Origin: Chloroflexota bacterium
GTDB taxonomy: Bacteria; Chloroflexota; Chloroflexia; Thermomicrobiales; UBA6265
Reading direction: 5' to 3'
NCBI GenBank assembly: GCA_023389575.1
Contig: JAEWEG010000007.1
Location: forward strand, 1 to 64,000
Length of the DNA: 64,000 bases
Below are positions 1 through 8,334 of this stretch, piece after piece. The position numbers and the translations under genes were made by a program. The notes under the pieces were generated by a model. The model searched no databases, was not told where the DNA came from, and was given only the letters and a program-made list of their open reading frames with translations. The first letter of the stretch is position 1. Every line of letters starts with the position of its first letter.

Positions 1-285
1 GAGCTGCTGGGCGGATCACCAGATGAGGTTCCGGCTCGGTACCGGGCGGCCTCTCCAGTGCGTCTCGTGCCCGCCGGGATATCGCATTTGGTTGTGCATG
101 GAACGGCCGACGATGTCGTGCCGCTGGAGATCAGCGAGCGGTATCACCAGGCGGCCGCCGAGGCGGGGCAGCCGACATCGTTATTGCGGTTGGACGGAGC
201 CGGTCATTTCGACCTGATCGACCCGGCAGCGCGATGGTGGCCAGCGATCGCGACCGCCATTGCCGGCATGCTGGATTTGACGTAA
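1..285 (+). CDS. Alpha/beta hydrolase, C-terminal fragment (5' end outside window)
   Basis: The reading frame is open from base 1 and stops at TAA 283-285, giving about 94 residues of the C-terminal end. It carries two late landmarks of the alpha/beta hydrolase fold: the acid strand VVHGTADDVVP, where the Asp pair offers the catalytic acid, and GAGHFDLID, with the catalytic His. The first residues (ELLGGSPDEVPARYRAASPV) resemble the cap-to-core stretch of S9-like or BD-FAE esterases. The nucleophile Ser lies upstream of the window, so substrate class cannot be told. It converges on the TenA gene with only 3 bases between stop codons. Confidence 0.8.
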   Translation, partial: ELLGGSPDEVPARYRAASPVRLVPAGISHLVVHGTADDVVPLEISERYHQAAAEAGQPTSLLRLDGAGHFDLIDPAARWWPAIATAIAGMLDLT

Positions 286-288
286 CGA

Positions 289-954
289 TCAAGCGAGCCA
301 GGTTTCGTTTTTCCAGGCCATGTCCCAGAAGGCGAGTTCGTAGCGGCTGGAAGTGATGAAGGCGGATTCGACGCGCTGCACGCGGTCGGCGCTGATGTTG
401 TCGCAGGCTTCGTCGACCAGTGTGCGGCACCATTCGGCGAGTTCACCGAATTCGGGATCGGCGTAGACATTGATCCAGCGGCGGTAGCGGTCGTCACCGG
501 GCAGGCCGCGGTCGGCGAGCCGGGTGGCGATTTCGTTGTACCCCCACATGCAGGGCAGCAGCGCGCCGAGCAGCTCGATGTAGTTGTTGGTGGTGGCGGT
601 GCGAAGCAGGAAATCGGTGTAGCCCTGGGTGGTGGGGAGCTTGGTGGTGCACTCAAGCTCCTCCGGGGTGATTCCGAATTCGGCGCAGTAGGAGCGGTGG
701 AGTTCCATTTCGCGGCCGAGGATTTCGTGGAGCAGGCGGGCGAATGTGGTCATCTCGGCGAGGGTGGGGGCGCGGAGGACGGCCGAGGCGAACAGCTTGG
801 CGTAGTCGATCAGGAAAAGGTAGTCCTGCCGGAGCCATGTGCCGAAGCGCTGAGTGTCGAGGGTGCCATCGCCAATGCCGCGGACGAACGGGTGCTCGTG
901 CTGGGCCTGCCAAACACTATTGGCGGTGATACGAAGATGATCGCTGAAACGCAT
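289..954 (-). CDS. tenA: TenA family aminopyrimidine aminohydrolase (thiaminase II)
   Basis: A protein of 221 residues, the usual TenA length. TenA hydrolyses aminopyrimidines such as aminomethyl-HMP to salvage HMP for thiamine synthesis in the cytoplasm. The residues that matter in Bacillus subtilis TenA are visible at nearly the same numbers: Asp44 in RQDYLFL, Tyr112 in GYTDFLL, Cys135 in LLPCMWGY and Glu206 in RYELAFWD. The Cys places it in the TenA_C rather than TenA_E group. The start at MRFSDHL (ATG 952-954) is preferred over an upstream in-frame codon at 1011, which would overlap the permease; a GAAAGG sits upstream of it. It is the last gene of the TPP-riboswitch operon, 32 bp after the permease, consistent with pyrimidine salvage. 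Confidence 0.9.
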   Translation of the reverse strand: MRFSDHLRITANSVWQAQHEHPFVRGIGDGTLDTQRFGTWLRQDYLFLIDYAKLFASAVLRAPTLAEMTTFARLLHEILGREMELHRSYCAEFGITPEELECTTKLPTTQGYTDFLLRTATTNNYIELLGALLPCMWGYNEIATRLADRGLPGDDRYRRWINVYADPEFGELAEWCRTLVDEACDNISADRVQRVESAFITSSRYELAFWDMAWKNETWLA

Positions 955-986
955 GGGGGCGGAACCTTTCGCGGAATCAGTCACGG

Positions 987-1754
987 TTAGCCCGTAAGAA
1001 ATCGGCGCCACGGCAGGGCCAGGCGTTCGATCAGGGCGACCAGCCCGAACAGGCTGATACCCATGATGGCCAGGATAACGATACAGGCAAAGACGCGCGC
1101 GGTCTGGAACTGGGCGGCGGAGCGCTCCATCAGGTAGCCGAGTCCCTGGCTCGCGCCAACGAGCTCGCCGAACACCGCGCCAATGACGCAGAAGGTAATG
1201 GCGATGCGGGCTCCGGTGAAGATGAGCGGCAGCGCCGCCGGAACCCGCACCATGCGGAACCGCTGCCCGCGCGATGCGCCCATCGAGCGAAGGAGGGCGA
1301 GCATGTCGCGGTCGGCGGAGCGAAGGCCATCGACGGTATTGACCGCAATAGGGAAGAAGCCGATGAGGGCCGTGATGAGTATCTTGGGCATCAGGCCGTA
1401 GCCGAACCAGATCAGCATGAGTGGCGCGAGCGCCACCATGGGGATGGTTTGACTGGCGATGATCAGCGGGTAGATCGTTCGCCGGAGGATGGCGGAGCTA
1501 TCGATGGCCACACCGGTCACGATGCCCGCGAGCAGGGCCAGGCCGAACCCGAGGACGACTTCGAGCAGCGTCACACGGGAATGCTCCAGGAGCATGCGCC
1601 AATCAGCGCGAAACGCCTGGACGATGTCGACTGGGGAAGGCAACAGCCAGCGCGGGGTGTCGCGAAGATCGACGATGATTTCCCAGGCGACAAGCAGGAC
1701 GAGGATCAGCAACGTGGGCCAGAGCCAGCGCTGGATCTGGGCGGAGACGGTCAT
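987..1754 (-). CDS. thiX: ABC transporter permease, ThiX/SsuC type (probable HMP-precursor uptake)
   Basis: A protein of 255 residues with about six hydrophobic segments and the binding-protein-dependent permease signature (EAA loop, LRSMGASRGQRFRMVRVPAA around residues 150-170). This is the BPD_transp_1 fold of the SsuC/ThiX/TauC group. Its start overlaps the ATPase stop by 4 bases, so the two are translationally coupled. The TPP riboswitch upstream and TenA downstream point to a thiamine-pyrimidine precursor rather than sulfonates. No substrate-binding protein (ThiY, NMT1 family) is found in the operon or elsewhere in the window. The function is firm as a permease, and the substrate is inferred from context. 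Confidence 0.85.
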   Translation of the reverse strand: MTVSAQIQRWLWPTLLILVLLVAWEIIVDLRDTPRWLLPSPVDIVQAFRADWRMLLEHSRVTLLEVVLGFGLALLAGIVTGVAIDSSAILRRTIYPLIIASQTIPMVALAPLMLIWFGYGLMPKILITALIGFFPIAVNTVDGLRSADRDMLALLRSMGASRGQRFRMVRVPAALPLIFTGARIAITFCVIGAVFGELVGASQGLGYLMERSAAQFQTARVFACIVILAIMGISLFGLVALIERLALPWRRFLTG

Positions 1755-2575
1755 TGGCCACCTCCCGCCGGAAGCGGATCGTCGCTCAGCAGGCCAAGGG
1801 CTTCGGCCAGGCGGGATCGGTGCCGGAAGAAGGTTTCGCTGGCCAGCGCGGTGCGATGGCGCGGGCGTGGCAGTTCGATGGTTTCCGTATGGACGATCCG
1901 GCCGGGCCGGCTGGAAAGGACGATAACGCGATCGGCCAGGAAGACGGCTTCGTCAATGTCATGGGTGACGAGCAGGATCGAACGGCGCTCTGATTCCCAG
2001 AGGTCCAGTAGCCACGTTTGCAGGTTCAGGCGATTGAAGGCGTCGAGCGCCCCGAACGGCTCATCGAGGAGCAAGAGCGGGCGGTCGGCGAGCATGGTTC
2101 GAAGGAAGGCAACGCGCTGGCGCATGCCGCCGGAGAGTTGGGCGGGCCAGGCATCTTCGAAGCCGGAGAGCCCGAAGGCCGGAAAGCGGTCGAGGGCAAG
2201 CTGGCGGGCCCGCTTGCGCGGAACGCCGTGGACCTCGAGAGCAAGCGCGGCGTTGTCCAGCGCGGTTCGCCACGGCAGCAGGAGATCGCGCTGGCGCATG
2301 TAGGCCGAGTGGCCAAGGCGTTTGGCGAAGGGATCGAGCGCGCCATTGATGTGGACGGTGCCGGACGTTTCGGGAAAGAGGCCGGAAATGATGTCGAGCA
2401 GGGTGCTTTTCCCCGAGCCGGACGGTCCGATGAGGGCGACCAACTCGCCGTCGGCGATGTCGAAGGTGATGTGTTCGAGGGCGAGCAGGGTTTGCCCGTC
2501 TTCCACGTATTTGGCGGTGATGTCTCGCATGGACAGGCGGGGTGGTGACGACGATGACGGGTGATACGCGGGCAC
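1751..2575 (-). CDS. thiZ: ABC transporter ATP-binding protein, ThiZ/SsuB type
   Basis: A protein of 274 residues with the complete ABC ATPase set: Walker A GPSGSGKST (about residues 50-58), signature LSGGMRQR, Walker B LLLLDEPFGALD and switch His in VTHDIDEA. It powers the adjacent permease. The start is taken as GTG 2575, which has GAGG about 8 bases upstream, in the 3' edge of the riboswitch. An ATG at 2530 (MRDITAKYV) is the alternative and lacks a clear ribosome binding site. First gene of the thiZ-thiX-tenA operon. Confidence 0.88.
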   Translation of the reverse strand: MPAYHPSSSSPPRLSMRDITAKYVEDGQTLLALEHITFDIADGELVALIGPSGSGKSTLLDIISGLFPETSGTVHINGALDPFAKRLGHSAYMRQRDLLLPWRTALDNAALALEVHGVPRKRARQLALDRFPAFGLSGFEDAWPAQLSGGMRQRVAFLRTMLADRPLLLLDEPFGALDAFNRLNLQTWLLDLWESERRSILLVTHDIDEAVFLADRVIVLSSRPGRIVHTETIELPRPRHRTALASETFFRHRSRLAEALGLLSDDPLPAGGGQ

Positions 2576-2582
2576 GTGAGGA

Positions 2583-2680
2583 CCTCGATTCCTACGCCGG
2601 AATTACCCGGATCAGGTTCAGCGGTCCGCGCCGGAATACAGGCGCGATCTCAGCCCGGTTCGCCCGAGCTCCCGGATATG
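2583..2680 (-). promoter_or_regulatory. TPP riboswitch (THI element)
   Basis: Read on the minus strand, the leader contains the conserved THI-box pieces in order: GGGAGCTCGGG, GGGCTGAGATC, CTGAACCTGATCCGG and GTAATTCCGGCGTAGGAA. CTGAGA and the CUGAACCUGAUC...GCGUAGG block are the pyrimidine- and pyrophosphate-sensing cores of the family. A GC-rich helper stem (GCGCC/GGCGC) lies between them. The element ends a few bases before the GTG of the ATPase, and the ribosome binding site GAGG lies in its 3' flank. Control of translation by masking that site is therefore a reasonable inference. Confidence 0.95.
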
Positions 2681-2949
2681 CAAGCTAGCTGGAGTGTAGT
2701 CCAGAATGGGAAACCTGGAGAGAGCCAATCGCTCACGAAGTGTTCACAGGTGGGACAAAAAATCGTCACAGATGGCCGGTAGCCTAAGGTGCGATTCCAA
2801 CTGGGTCGTGGCCCCTGATGCAAAAAGAGGACCGAAAGTGTCCTCACAATCACGGAGAATAGCAATGTAGCCGATGGTTGTCGCGATAGGTAGCGAGGAA
2901 CCAGGCGGGCGGAACGTGGTTCGCGACTGGCGGACAAGCAGGAGGCGCA
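2681..2949. other. Divergent intergenic region between the TPP operon and the DrrAB operon
   Basis: No gene is seen. The left part must carry the promoter of the riboswitch transcript on the minus strand. The right part must carry that of the exporter on the plus strand. No convincing -35/-10 pair stands out on either strand. The exporter has a good ribosome binding site (AGGAGG, 6 bases before ATG 2950). Confidence 0.5.
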
Positions 2950-3975
2950 ATGGCAACGGTCATTCGAAAAGCACCAAAGACAAGCGGCGACGCGGTGATC
3001 GCCGAAGGATTGATGAAATCGTACGGAGAGACCAAGGCATTGGCCGGGGTGGACCTGACGGTGAAGGCCGGGACGGTGCTGGGCCTTCTGGGTCCGAACG
3101 GCGCGGGCAAGACCACCACCGTTCGCATCCTGACGACGCTGCTGCGGCCAGACGCGGGCAAGGCCGTCGTGGCCGGCATCGACGTGCTGAAGGACCCCGA
3201 GGCGGTTCGGGCCAACGTGGGCCTGACCGGCCAGTACGCGGCGGTGGACGAGTATCTCACCGGCCGCGAGAACCTGGTGATGTTCGGGCAGTTGTACCGG
3301 CTTTCCCACAAGTCGGCGAAGGTACGGGCCGATGAACTGCTGGAGCGGTTCGATCTCACCGATGCGGCGGATCGCATCCTGAGGACCTATTCGGGCGGTA
3401 TGCGCCGACGGCTCGACCTGGCCGCCAGCCTGATCGTGGCCCCACCGGTGATCTTCCTCGATGAACCGACGACCGGGCTCGATCCGCGCAGCCGGATTGG
3501 CATGTGGGAAGTGATCCAGGACCTGATCAACGATGGCACCACCGTGCTGCTCACCACCCAGTACCTGGAGGAGGCTGACCGGCTGGCCGACAACATCGTG
3601 GTTGTGGACCACGGCCGGGTGATCGCCGAGGGCACGGCCGACCAGCTGAAGTCCCAGCTTGGCGGCGAACGGTTGGCGATCAGCGTTCCCCACGGCACCG
3701 ATCTCGCGATGGCCGAGCGGGTCCTGCTCCAGATCGCGGGTGATCGCGGCAAGGAGGATGGCGGCGTGCAGATCGACGCCGTTTCCAACCAGTTGACCGT
3801 GCCATTCGTGGCTGGCGCGCGAGGACTGCCGGACGCGGTTCGGCAACTCGACGCTGCCGGCCTGGAACTGACCGACCTCAGCCTGCGGCGACCCACGCTC
3901 GACGATGTGTTCCTGACCTTGACCGGGCACACCCTGGACGCCGATGAAGCAGCGTCGACGGAGAATGCAGCATGA
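2950..3975 (+). CDS. DrrA-type ABC exporter ATP-binding protein
   Basis: A protein of 341 residues. Walker A GPNGAGKTTT (about residues 48-57), signature YSGGMRRRLDLA, Walker B VIFLDEPTTGLD and the switch His region (LLTTQYLEEAD, with Gln where His is usual, as in many DrrA-type proteins) are all present. The C-terminal hundred residues form the regulatory extension common in daunorubicin-resistance (DrrA) proteins. With the next gene it forms an efflux pump for hydrophobic drugs or lipids at the cytoplasmic membrane. The stop overlaps the permease start by 4 bases. Substrate is unknown. An AGGAGG ribosome binding site supports the start. Confidence 0.9.
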   Translation: MATVIRKAPKTSGDAVIAEGLMKSYGETKALAGVDLTVKAGTVLGLLGPNGAGKTTTVRILTTLLRPDAGKAVVAGIDVLKDPEAVRANVGLTGQYAAVDEYLTGRENLVMFGQLYRLSHKSAKVRADELLERFDLTDAADRILRTYSGGMRRRLDLAASLIVAPPVIFLDEPTTGLDPRSRIGMWEVIQDLINDGTTVLLTTQYLEEADRLADNIVVVDHGRVIAEGTADQLKSQLGGERLAISVPHGTDLAMAERVLLQIAGDRGKEDGGVQIDAVSNQLTVPFVAGARGLPDAVRQLDAAGLELTDLSLRRPTLDDVFLTLTGHTLDADEAASTENAA

Positions 3976-4835
3976 GTAGTCAATCGTTTCCCGTGACGTC
4001 GGCGGCGCCGGAGACACACGTCTCGACGCCCGACCTCGATTTCGTGCGCCGGAGCCGGCCCGTCCATGTCGTGACGGATTCACTGGTCCTGGCGAAGCGG
4101 CACCTGATGCGGATTCCGCGCCAGCTGGACTGGCTGGTCGGCGTGACGGTGATGCCGATCATGTTCCTGCTGCTGTTCCGCTACATCTTCGGTGACACGG
4201 TGCAGGCCACTCTGCCGGCCGGCGTGGACGCCGTGAACTACCTGGTGGCCGGCATCATCGTGCAGGGCCTGGTGTTTGGCAGCATGAATACCGCGCTGGG
4301 CCTGGCGACGGACGCCAAGGAAGGCCTGATGGACCGGTTCGCGTCGCTGCCGATGACCCGGTCGGCGGTGGTGCTGGGCCGGATCCTCGCCGACATGGCG
4401 ATCGCGGTGTTCACCACGACGATCACGATCCTGGTTGGCCTGCTGGTGGGGTTCCGCCCGTCGGCGAACCCGCTGGAGTGGCTGGCGGTGATCGGCCTGA
4501 TGCTGCTGATGGCGTTCACGCTTGGATGGCTTGGGGCGATAGTCGGGTTGTGGCTGAAGACGGTTGAGGCGGTGAACTCGATTGGTTTCACCATCATCTT
4601 CCCGCTCACCTTCATCAGCAGCACCTTCATCAATCCGGACTTCCTGCCGAGCTGGTTGCGGGGATTCGCGAAGAACCAGCCGTTCACGCTGTTGCTGGAC
4701 GCGACCCGCGGACTTCTCAACGGCTATCCGGACGTTGGCAACAAGGCGTGGCTCGTGACGCTGTACCTCTTGCTCGCGCTGGTGGTGCTGGTCCCGGTGG
4801 CGCTGTACATGTTCGAGCGGCGGTCGAAGCAGTAG
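3972..4835 (+). CDS. DrrB-type ABC-2 exporter permease
   Basis: A protein of 287 residues with six hydrophobic segments after a soluble N-terminus of about 45 residues. It has typical ABC2_membrane features: GDTV...YLVAGIIVQG, KEGLMDRFASLPM (the cytoplasmic coupling loop) and SSTFINPDFLPSWLRGFAKNQPFT, the conserved external segment of DrrB/NodJ proteins. It forms the membrane channel for the preceding ATPase and is co-translated with it through the ATGA overlap. An intrinsic terminator follows directly. Confidence 0.9.
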   Translation: MSSQSFPVTSAAPETHVSTPDLDFVRRSRPVHVVTDSLVLAKRHLMRIPRQLDWLVGVTVMPIMFLLLFRYIFGDTVQATLPAGVDAVNYLVAGIIVQGLVFGSMNTALGLATDAKEGLMDRFASLPMTRSAVVLGRILADMAIAVFTTTITILVGLLVGFRPSANPLEWLAVIGLMLLMAFTLGWLGAIVGLWLKTVEAVNSIGFTIIFPLTFISSTFINPDFLPSWLRGFAKNQPFTLLLDATRGLLNGYPDVGNKAWLVTLYLLLALVVLVPVALYMFERRSKQ

Positions 4836-4857
4836 ACGATCGCGGGTTCGCGACAGG

Positions 4858-4889
4858 AAGGAGGGCGGGAGCGATTCCGCCCTCCTTTT
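4858..4889 (+). terminator. Rho-independent terminator of the DrrAB operon
   Basis: A perfect 9-bp GC-rich stem (GGAGGGCGG at 4860-4868 with CCGCCCTCC at 4877-4885), extended by AA/TT. It has an 8-base loop and is followed by TTTT. It lies 25 bp after the permease stop. Confidence 0.9.
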
Positions 4890-5016
4890 CCGTGCCCGGC
4901 CATTGTGGCGGTAAGAATCCTCCCCGGATGGTGAGTGCGCCGGGCGACCGCCAGACCTATGCTTGGATTCCGGGCGACCTGCCGGGATGATTGACAAGAT
5001 ACAGGGGTTGAACGCG

Positions 5017-5469
5017 ATGCCGTTGGTTGGAGAGTACGAGCCGAGCACGTCGGACTGGGCGAGAAAGCAGCTCGAGGAATTCGAAGGCTCGGGTGGGACG
5101 AAGGGCAATACCCTCCGCGGGATGCCGATCATCGTGGTCACCTCGGTGGGGGCGAAAACCGGCAAACTGCGGAAAACGCCGCTGATGCGCGTGGAGCATG
5201 AGGGCGAGTACGCGGTGGTGGCGTCGCTGGCCGGCGCGCCGAAGCATCCGGTGTGGTACTGGAATCTCGTGAAGAACCCGCACGTCGAACTCCAGGACGG
5301 GCCGGTGAAGAAGGATTACATCGCCCGGGAAGTGACCGGCGAGGAGAAGGCCGTGTGGTGGGAGCGTTCGGTGGCGGCGTATCCCGACTACGCGGACTAC
5401 CAGAAGAAGACCACGCGCGAAATTCCGGTGTTCGTGCTGACGCCGGTGGACGAAGCTTCCGCTGGCTGA
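5017..5469 (+). CDS. Nitroreductase/DDN family F420H2-type reductase
   Basis: A protein of 150 residues from the ATG at 5017, starting MPLVGEYEPSTSDWARKQ. That is the standard N-terminus of the deazaflavin-dependent nitroreductase (DDN) family; an upstream codon at 4963 is in frame but lacks family-like sequence. The split beta-barrel core shows VTSVGAKTGKLRKTPLMRVEHEG and the conserved HPVWYWNLVKNPHVELQDG. Members bind F420 (some bind flavin or haem) and reduce quinones, nitro compounds or other small molecules. F420 use is inferred from the family. Single-gene unit. Confidence 0.88.
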   Translation: MPLVGEYEPSTSDWARKQLEEFEGSGGTKGNTLRGMPIIVVTSVGAKTGKLRKTPLMRVEHEGEYAVVASLAGAPKHPVWYWNLVKNPHVELQDGPVKKDYIAREVTGEEKAVWWERSVAAYPDYADYQKKTTREIPVFVLTPVDEASAG

Positions 5470-5496
5470 GATTCCCGGAAGCACCGGTGCATCGAG

Positions 5497-5536
5497 GAAC
5501 CGCCGTTACGCCCGATGAGGGAGTGCCGGCGGTTTC
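5497..5536 (+). terminator. Hairpin, possible terminator after the DDN gene
   Basis: GAACCGCCG (5497-5505) pairs with CGGCGGTTTC (5527-5536) around a long 21-base loop. It lies between two plus-strand genes, 27 bp after the DDN stop. There is no clear T tract, so the call is tentative. Confidence 0.4.
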
Positions 5537-5583
5537 GTGTGTCTGGGGCCGTGTTTGCAGCGATGATGACCTAAACTTGGGGC

Positions 5584-7101
5584 ATGAGTCTGGCGTCCCC
5601 CTGGGACCGACGAAATGACCGGAGTCCTGGCATCGACGAGCTTGTTCCCAACACCGTGACCAAGAGTGACTGGCGCCCTGCTGGGGCCGTCTTGCCCGCG
5701 CTGAATCCCGACCAGCGGAGGGTGACCGCCGTGCTGGCCGACGCCTTCGCGGAAGCCGGCGAGCAGTTGTTCCTGGTGGGCGGAGTCGTGCGGGATATCC
5801 TGCTTGGGCGGGGAGTTCCGGCCGACCTGGACCTGGCGACCTCGGCCAGGCCGGAGCGGGTGAAGGAGATCGCGACGACGTTCGCCCATGGCGGGACGTA
5901 CGACATGGGCGAGCGGTTCGGGACGATCGGCATCGTGTTTCAGGCGGATGATGGCGATCCACTGCCGGTGGAAATCACCACCTACCGCAGCGAGCAGTAC
6001 GAACCGGGCAGCCGGCATCCCGAGGTGCGGTTCGGGGATTCGATCGAGGACGACCTGGCGCGGCGGGACGTGACGGTGAACGCGATCGCCGTGGATGTCC
6101 GGTCTGGCGACCTGGTGGACCCGTTTCTCGGCCAGGCGGATATCGATGGCGGGTTGCTGCGAGCGGTTGGCGATCCGGACGAGCGTTTCCGCGAGGACCC
6201 GCTCCGGTTGCTGCGCGTGGCGCGGTTCGTGTCGCAACTCGGGTTCGCGATCGAGGCCGGGACGAAGGCGGCGATGATCCGGCAGGCGGAGACGATCGGC
6301 ACGGTGAGCGCCGAGCGGATCATGTCCGAACTGACCCGCCTGCTGACCGGCGAGTACGCCGATAGTGGCCTGGATGCGCTGCTGGAGACGGGGCTGTTCG
6401 GGCTGGTGATGCCGGAATTGCAGCCATTGGAAAGCACGGCCTGGGATCAGCCGGGCGGGTACCGCGAAAAGGACCTGTGGGACCACACCAAGCGGGTGGT
6501 GGTCCAGGCTCCGGCGCGGCCGGCGGTTCGGTGGGGGGCGTTGCTCCACGACGCGGCGAAACCGCTGACGCGGACGGTGGATAACCGGGGCGAGGTGCAT
6601 TTCTTTGGCCACGAACGCGTGGGCGCGGGCCTGGCGAAGAAGCTGCTCGCCCGGTTGAAGGCGGACAAAGCGACGACCCAGGCGGTGACGCGGATGGTTG
6701 AGTTGCATGCTCGCCCGGCGTCGTACGACGCCCAGACCTGGACCGATAGCGCGGTGCGGCGGCTGGCGTTGGAGGCGGAAGGGGTGTTCCCGGACCTTCT
6801 GGACCTGGCCGCCGCCGATGTAACCTCGGCCAAGGCGTGGAAGCAGCGGGCCGCCGCCGCGCGGGTGCAGGGGTTGCGCGATCACGTGGCCCGGCTGGAG
6901 GAAGAACAGGCACTTACGGAACTCCAGAGCCCGCTGGACGGCAACGAGTTGATGGCAATGTTCCAGCGGCCGCCAGGGAAGTGGATCGCGGACGTCAAGA
7001 ACCACCTGCGGGACTTGGTGATCGAGGGAGACCTGGCGCCGGATGACCGGGAGACAGCCGCGAACATCGCGCGAGAGATGGTGGCGGCGCTGGACGGCTG
7101 A
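5584..7101 (+). CDS. cca: CCA-adding / poly(A) polymerase family tRNA nucleotidyltransferase with HD domain
   Basis: A protein of 505 residues. The class II nucleotidyltransferase head is clear: LVGGVVRDILLG (about 64-75) and the metal-binding DLDLAT (Asp81, Asp83), then RRDVTVNAIA, EDPLRLLRVARF and the neck region. A C-terminal HD phosphohydrolase domain follows (WGALLHDAAKP, about residue 318 on, then GHERVGAGLA). The fusion of nucleotidyltransferase and HD domains is common outside E. coli. It repairs or adds the CCA end of tRNA; which bases it adds (CC, A or CCA) cannot be read from sequence by eye. The first 40 residues are a poorly conserved extension. Confidence 0.9.
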   Translation: MSLASPWDRRNDRSPGIDELVPNTVTKSDWRPAGAVLPALNPDQRRVTAVLADAFAEAGEQLFLVGGVVRDILLGRGVPADLDLATSARPERVKEIATTFAHGGTYDMGERFGTIGIVFQADDGDPLPVEITTYRSEQYEPGSRHPEVRFGDSIEDDLARRDVTVNAIAVDVRSGDLVDPFLGQADIDGGLLRAVGDPDERFREDPLRLLRVARFVSQLGFAIEAGTKAAMIRQAETIGTVSAERIMSELTRLLTGEYADSGLDALLETGLFGLVMPELQPLESTAWDQPGGYREKDLWDHTKRVVVQAPARPAVRWGALLHDAAKPLTRTVDNRGEVHFFGHERVGAGLAKKLLARLKADKATTQAVTRMVELHARPASYDAQTWTDSAVRRLALEAEGVFPDLLDLAAADVTSAKAWKQRAAAARVQGLRDHVARLEEEQALTELQSPLDGNELMAMFQRPPGKWIADVKNHLRDLVIEGDLAPDDRETAANIAREMVAALDG

Positions 7102-7166
7102 GCGCGGTTCACGACCAGTTCCGGCTGACTGATGGCCGCGATTGCGAACGAGATGGGAATCGGACG

Positions 7167-7943
7167 ATGAGCGAGGCTTCGGCGAAGGACAGGGTGCGAG
7201 CCCAGTACGGGTCGGTGGGTGATGCCTATGTGCGGAGCGTGGGACATGCCACCGCGGGCGATCTGGAGCGGATGGTGGAACTCTCCGAACCGTTGTCCAG
7301 TGAAAGGCTGCTGGATCTCGCGACCGGGGGCGGTCACGTCGCCCGCGTCTTCGCGCCACATGTCGCCGAGGTGGTCGCGACGGACCTGACCCCGGAAATC
7401 CTGGAGCATGCCGCCGCCTATTTCATGGAGCAGGGGCTGTCCACGATCTCCACGGCGATCGCCGACGCCGAGGCGATTCCGTTCGAGGATGGGTCGTTCG
7501 ACATCGTGACGTGCAGGATCGCACCGCATCACTTCCCTGATCCGGGCCGGTTCGTGCGTGAGGTGGCGCGGGTGTTGCGTCCGGGTGGCAGGTTCGTGCT
7601 GATCGACAGCACCGTGCCAGAGGGCGACGCCGGTGGGTTCTACAACCGTTTCGAGCTACTGCGGGACCCTTCCCACGTGCGTTCACTAACCCGGGGAGAG
7701 TGGGAATCCCTGATCGCTGGCGCGGGACTAGCGTTGACCCATGTCGAGACCTATACCAAGACGCACGACTTCGATGACTGGACGACGCGGTCGAGGATGA
7801 GCGCCGAGGATCGCGCCAGGCTGGAGCGAATGATGCTCGACGCGGATGAGGAAATCCGCGCGCTGTTCCAGGCCGAGGTGGTTGAGGGGCGGCTGGTTGG
7901 ATTCACGGACGCGAAGTCGCTGTTCGTCGCCGTCAAGTCCTGA
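7167..7943 (+). CDS. Class I SAM-dependent methyltransferase (UbiE-like)
   Basis: A protein of 258 residues. Motif I LLDLATGGGHVARVFA (about 49-64) binds S-adenosylmethionine, followed by the acidic VVATDLTPEIL. Motif II is SFDIVTCRIAPHHFPDPGRF and motif III is VLRPGGRFVLID. This is the Methyltransf_11 pattern of menaquinone/ubiquinone-type and natural-product enzymes, and the substrate is not predictable. It has an unusual basic/acidic helical C-terminus (residues 205-240). No operon partner; the next gene starts 64 bp later. Confidence 0.85.
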   Translation: MSEASAKDRVRAQYGSVGDAYVRSVGHATAGDLERMVELSEPLSSERLLDLATGGGHVARVFAPHVAEVVATDLTPEILEHAAAYFMEQGLSTISTAIADAEAIPFEDGSFDIVTCRIAPHHFPDPGRFVREVARVLRPGGRFVLIDSTVPEGDAGGFYNRFELLRDPSHVRSLTRGEWESLIAGAGLALTHVETYTKTHDFDDWTTRSRMSAEDRARLERMMLDADEEIRALFQAEVVEGRLVGFTDAKSLFVAVKS

Positions 7944-8007
7944 GCCGATCCGTGCGACGGTCCCTATACTGGAGGACATCGCTTCGTGCTTCGGAGGCAG
8001 GAACGTC

Positions 8008-8334
8008 ATGATTCCGCTGATTACCGACAATCTGGACAAGATCGCCGCGCTCTGCCGGGAGTACCGGATTCAGTCACTGGCCGTGTTCGGCTCGGCCGTG
8101 ACCGCCACTGATAATGAGGACGCCAACGACATCGACCTGATCTGTGATCTGGGAGAGTACGATCGTGGTGTCGCGCGTCGTTTTATTGGATTCGCGGAGG
8201 CTCTGGAAGGACTGTTCGGCAAGGATGTGGATCTCATGACCGAGGAGCAGATCCAGAATCCGTATTTCCGTTATTCGGTCAATCAGTCCAGGACGACCAT
8301 TTATGAAGCTCGAGACCGCCACGCGGCTGCATGA
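8008..8334 (+). CDS. MNT-type nucleotidyltransferase (MntA-like antitoxin)
   Basis: A protein of 108 residues, the size of minimal nucleotidyltransferases. The motif VFGSAV...NDIDLI supplies the GS and DxD pair (11 residues between them, one more than the classical GSX10DXD). In MntA/HepT modules the MNT protein AMPylates and inactivates the HEPN ribonuclease HepT. The start is chosen at ATG 8008 because GGAGG lies 10 bases before it. The overlapping next frame begins like HepT but is broken, see 8303-8491. Confidence 0.85.
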   Translation: MIPLITDNLDKIAALCREYRIQSLAVFGSAVTATDNEDANDIDLICDLGEYDRGVARRFIGFAEALEGLFGKDVDLMTEEQIQNPYFRYSVNQSRTTIYEARDRHAAA

